Below are positions 25,307-33,156 of a DNA stretch of 53,305 nt, in pieces. The position numbers were made by a program, and so were the translations under genes. A model generated the notes under the pieces. It worked only from the letters and a program-made list of their open reading frames with translations, was not told the origin of the DNA and ran no database searches. Location: the NCBI GenBank assembly GCA_007845355.1, contig SDRQ01000004.1, forward strand, positions 1-53,305, in the 5' to 3' direction. The DNA is from TM7 phylum sp. oral taxon 352. GTDB taxonomy: Bacteria > Patescibacteriota > Saccharimonadia > Saccharimonadales > Saccharimonadaceae. Every line of letters begins with the position of its first letter. Within the stretch, counting starts at the first letter, position 1.

Positions 25307-27760
25307 TTAGCTATTCAATGGCGGATTCTGAATTCCTGACGGCATTTGCGCAGATTGCGAGCCTAAAATTTGACGAATTTGATCAGCGGTGATAATTGTG
25401 GTCGAACCGGGCGCGACAGTTCCCGCCAGCATTTGCTTGGCGACGGTATTCTCGACAGCTCGCTGGACGACGCGGCGCATCGGGCGAGCTCCCAATCTTG
25501 GATCATAGCCAGCCTCGACCAACAATTTCTTACCTTCTTCCTCGACCGCAACTTGAATTTTTTGCGGCGCCAAAGTCTTATTAACTCCCATCAAAATCAA
25601 ATCAACAACCCGCAACAACTCCTCTTTTCCTAGCGGACGAAATAGAACGATTTCATCAAAACGATTCAAGAATTCTGGGCGGAATAAATTGGCGTTAATC
25701 AACTCGTTAATAAATGTCTGCTCGAATTGCTCCAATTGATAACCGCGCTCAATATATTCACGAATTCTATCCGCGCCAGCATTTGACGTCGCAATTACAA
25801 TCGTATCGCGAAAACTAATTTCTCGGTTATTTTCATCGCGAAGTATTCCTTCATCCAAAAGCTGCAGAAGTGTCGTCAAGACCTGTGGATGAGCCTTTTC
25901 AATTTCATCCAAAAGCACGACAGAGAACGGACGCTTCTGAACTTGAGCCGTCAAACTTCCTGGATCTCGCGAACCATCCGCAATTAACCTAGCCACATCA
26001 TCCGGCCTGACAAATTCGTTCAAATCCAAGCGAATCATATTGCCTTCACCGCCAAAATAAACATCCGCCAAAGCTTTAGAAAGCTCCGTTTTACCAACAC
26101 CAGTCGGACCAAGAAACAGGAATGCGCCAATCGGTCGATTCTGATTTCTAACACCTGTGCGCGCGCGGCGAATAGCGTCAGAAACAACCGTCACGGCTCG
26201 CGTCTGATTGATCATTCGCTGATGAATTAATGACTCCAAGTTTAACAATTTTTCCTTTTCGTCGCTCAAAGATGCTACCGAAATTTTTATACCAAGAGTC
26301 TTTTCGATCGCGTCATCCACAGACTGTGCGGTCACCAGCCCGCCACTCGCATAACTTGCCGCCGCTTCCAAAATTTTCAACGCCTTACCTGGCATCACCA
26401 AATCTTGAACATAACGATCGCCAACACGATACGCCTCCGCCAGCGCCTGATACATATATGTCACTTTGTGCTGCGCTTCAAATAAAACCAATTGATCGCG
26501 CATAATTTTCATAGTTTCGGGTTCGTTTGACGGCTGAATTGCAATTGTATTCAAAGCGTGAGCAAGCTGTGGCTTAGTCTGGGAGATTTGCAAAAATCGC
26601 TGATCGTCCATCGTTAAAATCGTCCTAAGTCTACCCGCCTCCAGAATTGGCAATAACACATTGCTAAGGTCAACCGAACCAACGCCTTCTTCGAAAAATA
26701 ATTGCGCATTGTCCAGACATAAAATCACGTTTTTCGACAGAAAAGCTTCGTTCAAAATCATCGTGACTAGATTTTCCAATTCCCCGCGACCCGACGCTAC
26801 ACTAATCAACGACGACGCATCCAGCATAAAAACTTGCTGGTACATCAGCGAACCAGGAACGCCTCGATGCCCGTCAATCAGCATTTCCGCAAACGCCGAC
26901 ACGACAGTGCTTTTCCCCGCGCCATCAGCACCAACCAGCGTAATATTCTGCCGCCCGCCAGAACTAAACGTTTTAAGCATCTGTCCCAGCGCCTCCTCGT
27001 GCGCAGCTAATTTAGTTGTAAACGCGCCGCCAGATACACTGACGCTAATATTCTGAGCAAATCGACTCAGCAGTGGCGTATAACCAAAAGACCAATCCCT
27101 AGCAATTCCGCCCGTATTTAACGGCTTCTCTTTATATTGGTCAATCAGCGCCTTTATTCGCTCGTACCATCGAATAGCCTCCTCGATATCATGAAAATCG
27201 ATCTTCATATTCGCCAGCAAAGAATCGTGTTGGGGCAATTGCTTTACTATCGCCGCCGCCAAAACCGCGCTAGTAATCTTCGGACTTTCCGTGCTCTGCC
27301 AAATTTCAATCGCCGCCTTCCAAATTTGCTCCGTTCGATTCGGATCGTCGACGGAAATATTGCGCAAGAAATTCGGCGTCAAACCCAGCCGCACTGCCAA
27401 AAATTGCCCGGCTCGCGTACCTGTAATCGCCTCAGCAATATCAATCGGCGTCGGTCTGCGCGGCAATTTGCCCAAAACGTCCGCCGCCATCACATCGCCA
27501 ATTGTCTTAGGGTTTTTACTAATTTCTGCCGTCTTAAGATCTTTTTCCCACCAAATTGACACCATAATCATTGGGCCACTCAGACCAAATAATAGCCAGC
27601 CAATTGCCCCGTGTTCAATCAACGACCACAAACCAAGTAGCACCATCATAATGCCGACAGCTATCGCCACGATATGCCAAGCATTGCCAAACCTCACAGA
27701 AAATCGCGCTTTCTGGGCTCGTAAACTGTCGTAATTAAATCTCGGCTCTATTTCCATACA
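25307..27760 (-). CDS. membrane-anchored ClpC-like AAA+ protein with degenerate first ATPase site
   Basis: About 817 residues. Two hydrophobic helices near residues 28-70 (WHIVAIAVGIMMVLLGLW, AIGWLLFGLSGPMIMVSIW) anchor it. A Clp-N-like helical region follows, then two AAA+ modules. D1 has Walker A GADGAGKST (about 278) but its Walker B reads VILCLDNAQLFF, Asn replacing the catalytic Glu. D2 is intact: GPTGVGKTE (about 552), VVLLDEIEKAHP, ATSNAG and arginine-finger region FRPEFLNRFDEIV. I see no IGF/VGF-type ClpP-docking loop. Start at 27760 because GGGAG lies 7-8 nt upstream; it overlaps the preceding membrane gene by 13 bp. Could be a membrane unfoldase or disaggregase. Confidence 0.85.
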   Translation of the reverse strand, partial: CMEIEPRFNYDSLRAQKARFSVRFGNAWHIVAIAVGIMMVLLGLWSLIEHGAIGWLLFGLSGPMIMVSIWWEKDLKTAEISKNPKTIGDVMAADVLGKLPRRPTPIDIAEAITGTRAGQFLAVRLGLTPNFLRNISVDDPNRTEQIWKAAIEIWQSTESPKITSAVLAAAIVKQLPQHDSLLANMKIDFHDIEEAIRWYERIKALIDQYKEKPLNTGGIARDWSFGYTPLLSRFAQNISVSVSGGAFTTKLAAHEEALGQMLKTFSSGGRQNITLVGADGAGKSTVVSAFAEMLIDGHRGVPGSLMYQQVFMLDASSLISVASGRGELENLVTMILNEAFLSKNVILCLDNAQLFFEEGVGSVDLSNVLLPILEAGRLRTILTMDDQRFLQISQTKPQLAHALNTIAIQPSNEPETMKIMRDQLVLFEAQHKVTYMYQALAEAYRVGDRYVQDLVMPGKALKILEAAASYASGGLVTAQSVDDAIEKTLGIKISVASLSDEKEKLLNLESLIHQRMINQTRAVTVVSDAIRRARTGVRNQNRPIGAFLFLGPTGVGKTELSKALADVYFGGEGNMIRLDLNEFVRPDDVARLIADGSRDPGSLTAQVQKRPFSVVLLDEIEKAHPQVLTTLLQLLDEGILRDENNREISFRDTIVIATSNAGADRIREYIERGYQLEQFEQTFINELINANLFRPEFLNRFDEIVLFRPLGKEELLRVVDLILMGVNKTLAPQKIQVAVEEEGKKLLVEAGYDPRLGARPMRRVVQRAVENTVAKQMLAGTVAPGSTTIITADQIRQILGSQSAQMPSGIQNPPLNS

Positions 27761-28128
27761 GAAACTCCCATTTGCCATAAAATAATTCCGATAAACGGCA
27801 TCAGCGGCAGCGCCAGCCACATAATAATTCCTAAAATCATCCACAAAAATCGTAGTAATATCATCAATATTCCAATAATTATCACCATGGAGCGCACCAC
27901 CGCGCCAATTACTCGCGAGAACATCTTGTCAAAAAACGCAGATAGCTGCACAGATAAGTCGCCGCCAACCGGAGCGGCTGAAATCTGGCGAAACGGATTG
28001 AATAAGGTTTTCAAAAGCAGCCCGACTGAGAAAAAATCTGCGGTTCGTAAAACTCCCAGAAAACTTTGTCGGATATATTGCAACAAGCCATTGCCATACC
28101 ACCACTGAAAGATACCCACCAAAAACAT
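27748..28128 (-). CDS. membrane protein in operon with the ClpC-like ATPase
   Basis: Not recognised by name. About 126 residues: an N-terminal amphipathic part (MFLVGIFQWWYGNGLLQYI), a conserved-looking loop (ADFFSVGLLLKTLFNPFRQI) and two or three hydrophobic helices (VIIIGILMILLRFLWMILGIIMWLALPLMPFIGIILW, a helical hairpin). TACAAT ends 6 nt before the ATG at 28128, which beats the longer open frame. Its last 13 bp overlap the ClpC-like start, so the two products probably work together at the membrane. Confidence 0.7.
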   Translation of the reverse strand: MFLVGIFQWWYGNGLLQYIRQSFLGVLRTADFFSVGLLLKTLFNPFRQISAAPVGGDLSVQLSAFFDKMFSRVIGAVVRSMVIIIGILMILLRFLWMILGIIMWLALPLMPFIGIILWQMGVSVWK

Positions 28129-28134
28129 ATTGAT

Positions 28135-28140
28135 ATTGTA
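28135..28140 (-). promoter_or_regulatory. -10 box of the membrane protein/ClpC operon, leaderless
   Basis: TACAAT on the minus strand, 6 nt before the ATG at 28128. Confidence 0.6.
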
Positions 28141-28159
28141 GCACATCGACCCGGCAGAG

Positions 28160-28165
28160 TATAAT
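28160..28165 (+). promoter_or_regulatory. -10 box of murT, leaderless
   Basis: TATAAT ends 7 nt before the ATG at 28173. Divergent from the ClpC operon promoter. Confidence 0.65.
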
Positions 28166-28172
28166 AGACAAT

Positions 28173-29435
28173 ATGGCAAGACAGATGATTAGTACTATTA
28201 TTGGCAAAAGCGTCAAGAAAGTCGCTAAATTACGCGGCGGCGGTTCGGCCTTGCCTGGTTTGGTGATTGAAAAAATTGACCCAAAATTTATTCAAAGAAC
28301 GTTGGCAGATTTGCCGCAAGGCGTGGTGATTATCAGCGGAACGAATGGAAAAACGACGACGACAAAAATTGTCGTAGAGTTGCTGGAATCAGTTGGACTG
28401 AAAGTCTTCACCAATCGTACTGGTAGCAATTTTTCCCGAGGTGTGGCAGCGGCGCTACTTGATGAGGTTAATATCCGCGGCAAGCTGGATGCTGACATTG
28501 CAGTTCTGGAACTGGACGAGGCTTGGGCGGTTAAGTTTGTGCAAATTGTTCGTCCGCGCTTTTCCCTACTTCTGAATGTTATGCGCGATCAATTGGACAG
28601 ATTTGGAGAAATCGACAATACAGCCGCACTGCTTCAAAAAATAGCTGAAGCCACCAGCGACACTGTCGTTCTCAACCGCGACGATCCGCGAATTTTTAAG
28701 ATTAGCGAACATATTCAGGCTAAAAAAGTTTTCTTTGGCACAACCAGTGAATTACTTCAATTGATGCCGACAGACGACACTCTAAAATACGGAACCGCAG
28801 TCGCGAATCAAAGCGTGGCGGCTGATGTTTTATTGAAAAAGATTAACGCTCAACAGGCAACTTTTCAAATTGACAATAAAGAAATTGACGTAGATCTGCA
28901 ACTCACTGGAGTTTACAATCTTCTCAATGCGGCGGCGGCGGTTGCCCTGGCTCGACAAATAGCGGGACCGGAAATTACCGATACGATTTTATCTGCGCTG
29001 GAAAGCATAAAGCCGGCGTTTGGCCGTGGCGAAACGATTTACCTGAATGGCACGCCAATTGAACTTATTTTAGTGAAAAATCCAAGCGGCTTTCGGTTGG
29101 CACTTCTGTCGTTCGCCAAAAATAATAGCGCTACGATGATCGCTGTTAATGACAATTACGCCGACGGACGAGATGTAAGTTGGTTCTGGGACGTCGATTT
29201 TTCACTATTGAAAAACGTAGCAATGATCAGTGGCGTGCGCGCTTACGACATGGCTTTGCGACTTCAATATGATGACATTCCAATTGGGAAAATTGACACC
29301 AATATTTCGAAAACCCTGGAAGATTTCATTAATACTAATCCCGATGAGCCAAAACAGATTTTTTGTAGCTACACAGCCATGACAGCGATTCGTCGCCTGC
29401 TGAGCGAAAAAACCGACGTGGAGGAAATATCATAA
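28173..29435 (+). CDS. murT: lipid II isoglutaminyl synthase, MurT subunit
   Basis: Mur-ligase-like ATP-dependent subunit that, with GatD, amidates the D-Glu of lipid II to D-isoglutamine. Seen: P-loop VIISGTNGKTTTTKI, NRTGSNFSRG, LELDEAWAV, LLLNVMRDQLDRFGEIDN and the C-terminal DUF1727 signature DGRDVSWFWDVDF with the catalytic Asp. The four-Cys zinc ribbon found in Gram-positive MurT is absent: the corresponding central region has no Cys at all. 420 residues. Leaderless start. Its TAA overlaps the GatD ATG (TAATG), and GGAGG sits just upstream. Confidence 0.93.
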   Translation: MARQMISTIIGKSVKKVAKLRGGGSALPGLVIEKIDPKFIQRTLADLPQGVVIISGTNGKTTTTKIVVELLESVGLKVFTNRTGSNFSRGVAAALLDEVNIRGKLDADIAVLELDEAWAVKFVQIVRPRFSLLLNVMRDQLDRFGEIDNTAALLQKIAEATSDTVVLNRDDPRIFKISEHIQAKKVFFGTTSELLQLMPTDDTLKYGTAVANQSVAADVLLKKINAQQATFQIDNKEIDVDLQLTGVYNLLNAAAAVALARQIAGPEITDTILSALESIKPAFGRGETIYLNGTPIELILVKNPSGFRLALLSFAKNNSATMIAVNDNYADGRDVSWFWDVDFSLLKNVAMISGVRAYDMALRLQYDDIPIGKIDTNISKTLEDFINTNPDEPKQIFCSYTAMTAIRRLLSEKTDVEEIS

Positions 29436-30157
29436 TGAAAATAACAATTGCGCAACTTTATCCGCGAGATATGAATCTTTATGGCGACTGGGGCAACACA
29501 CTAGTCCTGAAAAAACGACTAGAACGACGCGGCTTCGAAGTTGAGATTATCGATCACAACCCAGGCGATTCAACGGATTTTTCTAAAATTGATATTTTTG
29601 TTGGCGGCGGCGGACAAGATTCCGGGCAGACGATTATCCAAAATGATCTTCTGGCGCGAGCTGATGAACTGCGGCAATTAGCAAAAGACGGTGTGCCGAT
29701 GTTGATGATTTGCGGAATGTACCAATTATTTGGTCGATTTTTCCGAACACTCAAGGGCGAGGAAATTGTTGGCGCTAATATTCTGCCGATTGAAACGATT
29801 GCTGGCGACGAGCGGATGATTGGCAACATTGTCATTAGAAGTCAGGAATTTGGCGATATCGTTGGCTATGAAAATCACAGCGGACAAACTTTCTTAGATA
29901 AGACCGCCAAACCTCTTGGGCAAGTTATTAAAGGCGCCGGCAATAATATGACCGACGCAAACGAAGGTGTTCGCTATAACAATATCATTGCCACTTATCT
30001 TCACGGCCCAATTTTGCCTAAAAACCCGCAGATTGCAGATTTTCTTATTGGCGAGGCGCTAGAGCGACGCGGCGTAAGCGCAGATTCGGGGCTGGAAAGA
30101 ATTGACGATACTTTAGCGAATAAAGCAAAAGAAATAGCTCTAAAATTATCCAGATAA
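29435..30157 (+). CDS. gatD: lipid II isoglutaminyl synthase, GatD glutaminase subunit
   Basis: Class I (CobB/CobQ-type) glutamine amidotransferase that supplies ammonia to MurT. Nucleophile Cys in MLMICGMYQLFGRFF (about C94), substrate-side GGGGQDSGQ, and catalytic His in IIATYLHGPILPKNP. 240 residues, typical. Translationally coupled to murT by a 1-bp overlap; the glycosyltransferase follows 3 bp later, so the three form an envelope operon. Confidence 0.94.
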   Translation: MKITIAQLYPRDMNLYGDWGNTLVLKKRLERRGFEVEIIDHNPGDSTDFSKIDIFVGGGGQDSGQTIIQNDLLARADELRQLAKDGVPMLMICGMYQLFGRFFRTLKGEEIVGANILPIETIAGDERMIGNIVIRSQEFGDIVGYENHSGQTFLDKTAKPLGQVIKGAGNNMTDANEGVRYNNIIATYLHGPILPKNPQIADFLIGEALERRGVSADSGLERIDDTLANKAKEIALKLSR

Positions 30158-30160
30158 TTC

Positions 30161-31672
30161 ATGAAAAAAATCCGTATATATCTTAAAAAGCTATATGCAT
30201 TTCTTCATAAAATGCCCGGTTTGATTTGGCTAATTCCAATCTTAATTTTAGCCGTCAACGTTCGACTTACCTATTTAACAAAAGCCGATATTTGGCATGA
30301 TGAAGGATATACGGCGGCCATCATTCAGCAACCAATCAGAGAAATTATCACCATTACAACCACGGATGTCCACCCGCCGCTTTATTACGCTATTATGCAC
30401 GTTTGGCAATCGATTTTCGGCAATTCCGTAGCTTCGCTCAGAGGATTTAGCGTTACGTGCGGAGTTCTGACGATTGCCCTATTATTTCTATTACTCCAAA
30501 AACTTTTCTCTAAAAGAATTGCCGTATTCGGAAGTTTTTTAGCAGCGCTAGGACCATTCTTAATTCGCTATAGTGACGAAGCCCGAATGTATGCACTAGC
30601 GGCACTTTTGGCTGTAGCAATGACATACGCATTTATCGTGGCGGTCGAGCGCAAAAATAAGAAGTTTTGGTGGGCGCTATATGGAATTTTAGTGGCACTC
30701 GGCCTTTATACACAATATTTTCTAGCATTAATGCTACCCGCGCATTTCGCATATATATGGCTAAAACTCGGTGGAAATCGCACTGCCATAAAAAATATAT
30801 TTAATAACAAAAATGTTTGGCTTGCCGCAGGGACATGCTTTTTACTATTTCTCCCCTGGCTACCAGTTATGATCTCCCAAACCAGCCGAGTAAGCAGCGG
30901 CTTCTGGATCCCCGAAGTCACCAAATTCACCATCCCGACAACACTATCAATGTTCTTGACTTACGACGACAGGATTGTCCGCTATTTTGGGTTGCTACTG
31001 CCGCCAATTATAATCACAATTTCATTCGTCCTAGCCAAAAAACATTCAAAATACCAAGCAGCAATTTGGATTTTAACAATTTGGCTGCTGCTGCCGATGA
31101 TCATCGTTTACATACTCAGCCAGGGTCGACCAGTTTACTTAGATCGATACTTCACTTATTCAGCACCGGCGTTTTACGGCTTAACCGCGGTATTCATCGG
31201 GCTTATTTTTTCTAATAAAAAATGGTGGTCTATTGGAATATCTATCGTTCTGACATTATTTATCGGTCATTACATGTGGCATATCGGCGGTAAAAATATC
31301 GCAGAGTCGTCCTGGAATAATACCAGCACAGCCATGAATCATATAAATGAAAATATCCAGAGTAGTGATGTTATTATCTCTGGCGAGATCTACACTTATT
31401 TTCACACTTCATATTACAACCGCACAAATAAAGAAATTATACTCCTGAAGCCGAAAGAAGAACTGGGTTGGGTTGGCGAATGGGGATTAATTAAAAAATT
31501 GAATACTCCAGAAATTAGTTCTTTAGAATTAGTAAAATCTCCAAGAATCTGGCTCATTCTCCGCGAAAAAACATATGAAGAATATAAAAAACAAGTTCCG
31601 CCCTATTGGCAATTAAAGCAAGAATTCCATGACGGTGACTTGATTATTGGACTATACGAAAATAAAAAATAA
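30161..31672 (+). CDS. GT39/ArnT-like membrane glycosyltransferase
   Basis: 503 residues with about 10-11 hydrophobic helices. First loop carries the acidic pair DIWHDEGYTAA and the second DVHPPLYYAI, the PMT/ArnT (PMT_2, GT-C fold) signature for lipid-phosphate-linked sugar donors; RYSDEARMYAL follows, also typical. The C-terminal ~120 residues are soluble and probably outside. Donor and acceptor are unknown; the operon with murT-gatD suggests cell-envelope decoration, possibly glycosylation of wall polymers or surface proteins such as pilins. Ends in an intrinsic terminator. Confidence 0.88.
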   Translation: MKKIRIYLKKLYAFLHKMPGLIWLIPILILAVNVRLTYLTKADIWHDEGYTAAIIQQPIREIITITTTDVHPPLYYAIMHVWQSIFGNSVASLRGFSVTCGVLTIALLFLLLQKLFSKRIAVFGSFLAALGPFLIRYSDEARMYALAALLAVAMTYAFIVAVERKNKKFWWALYGILVALGLYTQYFLALMLPAHFAYIWLKLGGNRTAIKNIFNNKNVWLAAGTCFLLFLPWLPVMISQTSRVSSGFWIPEVTKFTIPTTLSMFLTYDDRIVRYFGLLLPPIIITISFVLAKKHSKYQAAIWILTIWLLLPMIIVYILSQGRPVYLDRYFTYSAPAFYGLTAVFIGLIFSNKKWWSIGISIVLTLFIGHYMWHIGGKNIAESSWNNTSTAMNHINENIQSSDVIISGEIYTYFHTSYYNRTNKEIILLKPKEELGWVGEWGLIKKLNTPEISSLELVKSPRIWLILREKTYEEYKKQVPPYWQLKQEFHDGDLIIGLYENKK

Positions 31673-31694
31673 CTGGTTAAACGCCAGTTATTTT
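31670..31694 (+). terminator. terminator of the murT-gatD-GT39 operon
   Basis: TAACTGG-TTAAACG-CCAGTTA followed by TTTT; the stem starts at the stop codon. Confidence 0.75.
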
Positions 31695-31918
31695 AATATA
31701 TTGAATGATTTCAATTGGTCGAGAAAAACAAATGCTCCTCGAACTTTTTGATTACATAGTAGCGAACAAGGCGGCTGCAAGCAGACTTTTGTCAGAAATT
31801 AGAGTCACGTGTTCATCACGGTCCGCTACTTTTGTTGGTAATATTGTATATTAGCATCACACTATTGATGCTTCACTTCTGTTAAACTAAGCCGGGCACA
31901 TTTTCATTACTAGAGTGA
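31695..31918. other. gene-free left part of the element
   Basis: No open frame of note. It holds GTAGCG (31759-31764) paired with CGCTAC (31824-31829) followed by TTTT, with small hairpins inside, and AGCATC-N8-GATGCT (31853-31872). It may contain the left attachment site or a second small RNA; neither can be shown. Confidence 0.35.
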
Positions 31919-31924
31919 TATAAT
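31919..31924 (+). promoter_or_regulatory. -10 box before the structured RNA
   Basis: Perfect TATAAT. Expected start near 31931, at the 5' end of the folded region. No convincing -35 hexamer. Confidence 0.6.
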
Positions 31925-31930
31925 TATAAA

Positions 31931-32073
31931 CATGCAACCTAAACCGCCTTGGCGGCATGGTTGTTATAAAAACCATCGTGAAATAACAGCTCGTCGTCAG
32001 AGCACTATTTCACGATGGTCGGTACTGGAAACGGTATCGGGTAGCTTCGGCTATCACTGGCGGCGAGCTTTTT
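31931..32073 (+). ncRNA. candidate structured RNA with long hairpin and pseudoknot
   Basis: A 14-bp perfect stem pairs 31972-31985 with 32006-32019 (ACCATCGTGAAATA/TATTTCACGATGGT). Its 20-nt loop contains AGCTCGTCGTC (31988-31998), which pairs over 11 bp with GGCGGCGAGCT (32059-32069) followed by TTTTT. Between them GGTAGC-TTCG-GCTATC forms a UUCG-capped hairpin. Upstream, CCGCC/GGCGG and ATGGTT/AACCAT can also fold, the latter competing with the long stem. It ends ~40 nt before the next gene's Shine-Dalgarno. It may be a separate small RNA or a cis-regulatory leader. No match to RNase P, tmRNA or SRP core motifs. Confidence 0.55.
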
Positions 32074-32115
32074 AGTTTGCCTCCATAACTAGCATAAGTA
32101 ACAAGGAGGATGTTT

Positions 32116-32985
32116 GTGACTACGGCAAAAGACGACGACATATTGATAGATATAAGAAATGAATATCGACAAAAGAAGCAGCAACTTAATCAATATGACA
32201 CTCTCCTAGATAATCAGGGTATATCCGTCGGAATACCATCACTACTTTTGGTTGTTTGTGCAATCACAGCATTAGTATCTATGGATCAGCCAGGCGGTGA
32301 GGCACTATCAAAAATAACTGGTATAGCCTCTATTGTTTTACTTGTAATAGTTCTCGTATTAGCAATCATTACTGGTGTTCGCAAATCTACAAAAGATAAG
32401 CTAGAAAGACACCTTAAAGACCTGAAGAATGAAGCGGTAATGTTCCAAAAACACGCAGGAACTCATAAAAGTGTTAGCAGCAGAGACGAATTGAAGCTAT
32501 GGCATGATATTGAGGAGAATAAAGCCTCAAGCCACCATAAGTTAATTGGCGTATCCATTATTGTAGTAACTCTAGCCGTCTTGTTGTCTCCAATCATCTT
32601 CGGCTATCTTAATACGCAAAAAAATCTTGACAGTAACTCAACTTATGCAAGCCAGGCGAAATGTTTAGATAATGCGTACACAGCCTACGATAAAGCGTGG
32701 AAAGCTGCCGACAAAGATGGCGATGATATGGTTTCGTTTAGAGACGGATCAACAGACATAATAAATTCGTACTACGACAGTGTAATATCTTGTTATCGAG
32801 AATATAAGACTGAAAATAGCGAAGAATATATCGCAGATTACAAGGCAAAGCGTCAACAGGAAGTCGATAAATATAATAAGTGGCTAGAGTCTTCAAAGAG
32901 TACATCATCAAACAGCGGATATAGATCAAGTATAAGCTGTACGAGTAGCTCTATCGGGTCGACAACCTTCACAAATTGTTATTAG
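32116..32985 (+). CDS. element-borne membrane protein with extracytoplasmic C-terminal domain
   Basis: Not recognised. About 289 residues: an N-terminal charged helix (IRNEYRQKKQQLNQYD), two hydrophobic helices (about 40-60 and 72-95), a cytoplasmic coiled segment (KDKLERHLKDLKNEAVMFQKH), a third helix (LIGVSIIVVTLAVLLSPIIFGYL), then ~110 residues rich in Tyr, Asp, Lys and Ser with several Cys (AKCLDN, ISCYRE, SISCTSSS, TNCY). GTG at 32116 is chosen over the ATG at 32110 because AAGGAGG abuts the ATG but is 6 nt from the GTG. It follows the structured RNA and is followed 5 bp later by the hairpin array. Confidence 0.65.
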   Translation: MTTAKDDDILIDIRNEYRQKKQQLNQYDTLLDNQGISVGIPSLLLVVCAITALVSMDQPGGEALSKITGIASIVLLVIVLVLAIITGVRKSTKDKLERHLKDLKNEAVMFQKHAGTHKSVSSRDELKLWHDIEENKASSHHKLIGVSIIVVTLAVLLSPIIFGYLNTQKNLDSNSTYASQAKCLDNAYTAYDKAWKAADKDGDDMVSFRDGSTDIINSYYDSVISCYREYKTENSEEYIADYKAKRQQEVDKYNKWLESSKSTSSNSGYRSSISCTSSSIGSTTFTNCY

Positions 32986-32989
32986 CTCA

Positions 32990-33114
32990 CATCTACAAGG
33001 CAAGATGATTAAGCATGGGTAGAGCTTACTACAAGACAAGTACGCTTAACAGGGATGGACCGTCTACAAGGCAAGACGGCTAGAAGGGGCAAGAATATCT
33101 ATAAAGCAAGCTGT
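32990..33114 (+). repeat. array of four hairpins with a conserved loop, 35-36 bp period
   Basis: Loop ACAAGGCA (or close variants) recurs at 32995, 33031, 33066 and 33101. Each copy is flanked by different but self-complementary arms: CATCT/AGATG, AGCTTACT/AGTACGCT (one mismatch), CCGTCT/AGACGG and ATATCT/AGCTGT (one mismatch, one G-U). Linkers between the first three and their successors share a GGG. The arms vary while pairing is kept, so selection is on RNA (or cruciform) structure, not on sequence. It starts 5 bp after the stop of the 289-aa membrane gene, hence probably its 3' UTR. Confidence 0.7.
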
Positions 33115-33143
33115 CTGTATCACTATGATTCATTGGTATTTTG

Positions 33144-33149
33144 TATAAT
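33144..33149 (+). promoter_or_regulatory. -10 box of the 201-aa element gene, leaderless
   Basis: TATAAT ends 7 nt before the ATG at 33157. Confidence 0.65.
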
Positions 33150-33156
33150 AAAATAA

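Noticed and set aside
31931-32073. RNase P RNA, tmRNA or SRP RNA
   Set aside because: None of the signature sequences (RNase P GAGGAAAGTCC, SRP GGAAG...AGCAG, tmRNA tRNA-like ends) is present.
32110-32115. ATG at 32110 as start of the 289-aa membrane gene
   Set aside because: The Shine-Dalgarno directly abuts it; the GTG at 32116 has correct 6-nt spacing.
32990-33114. CRISPR array
   Set aside because: Only four units, core of ~8 nt, and the flanking variable parts are self-complementary hairpin arms rather than spacers; no cas genes nearby.
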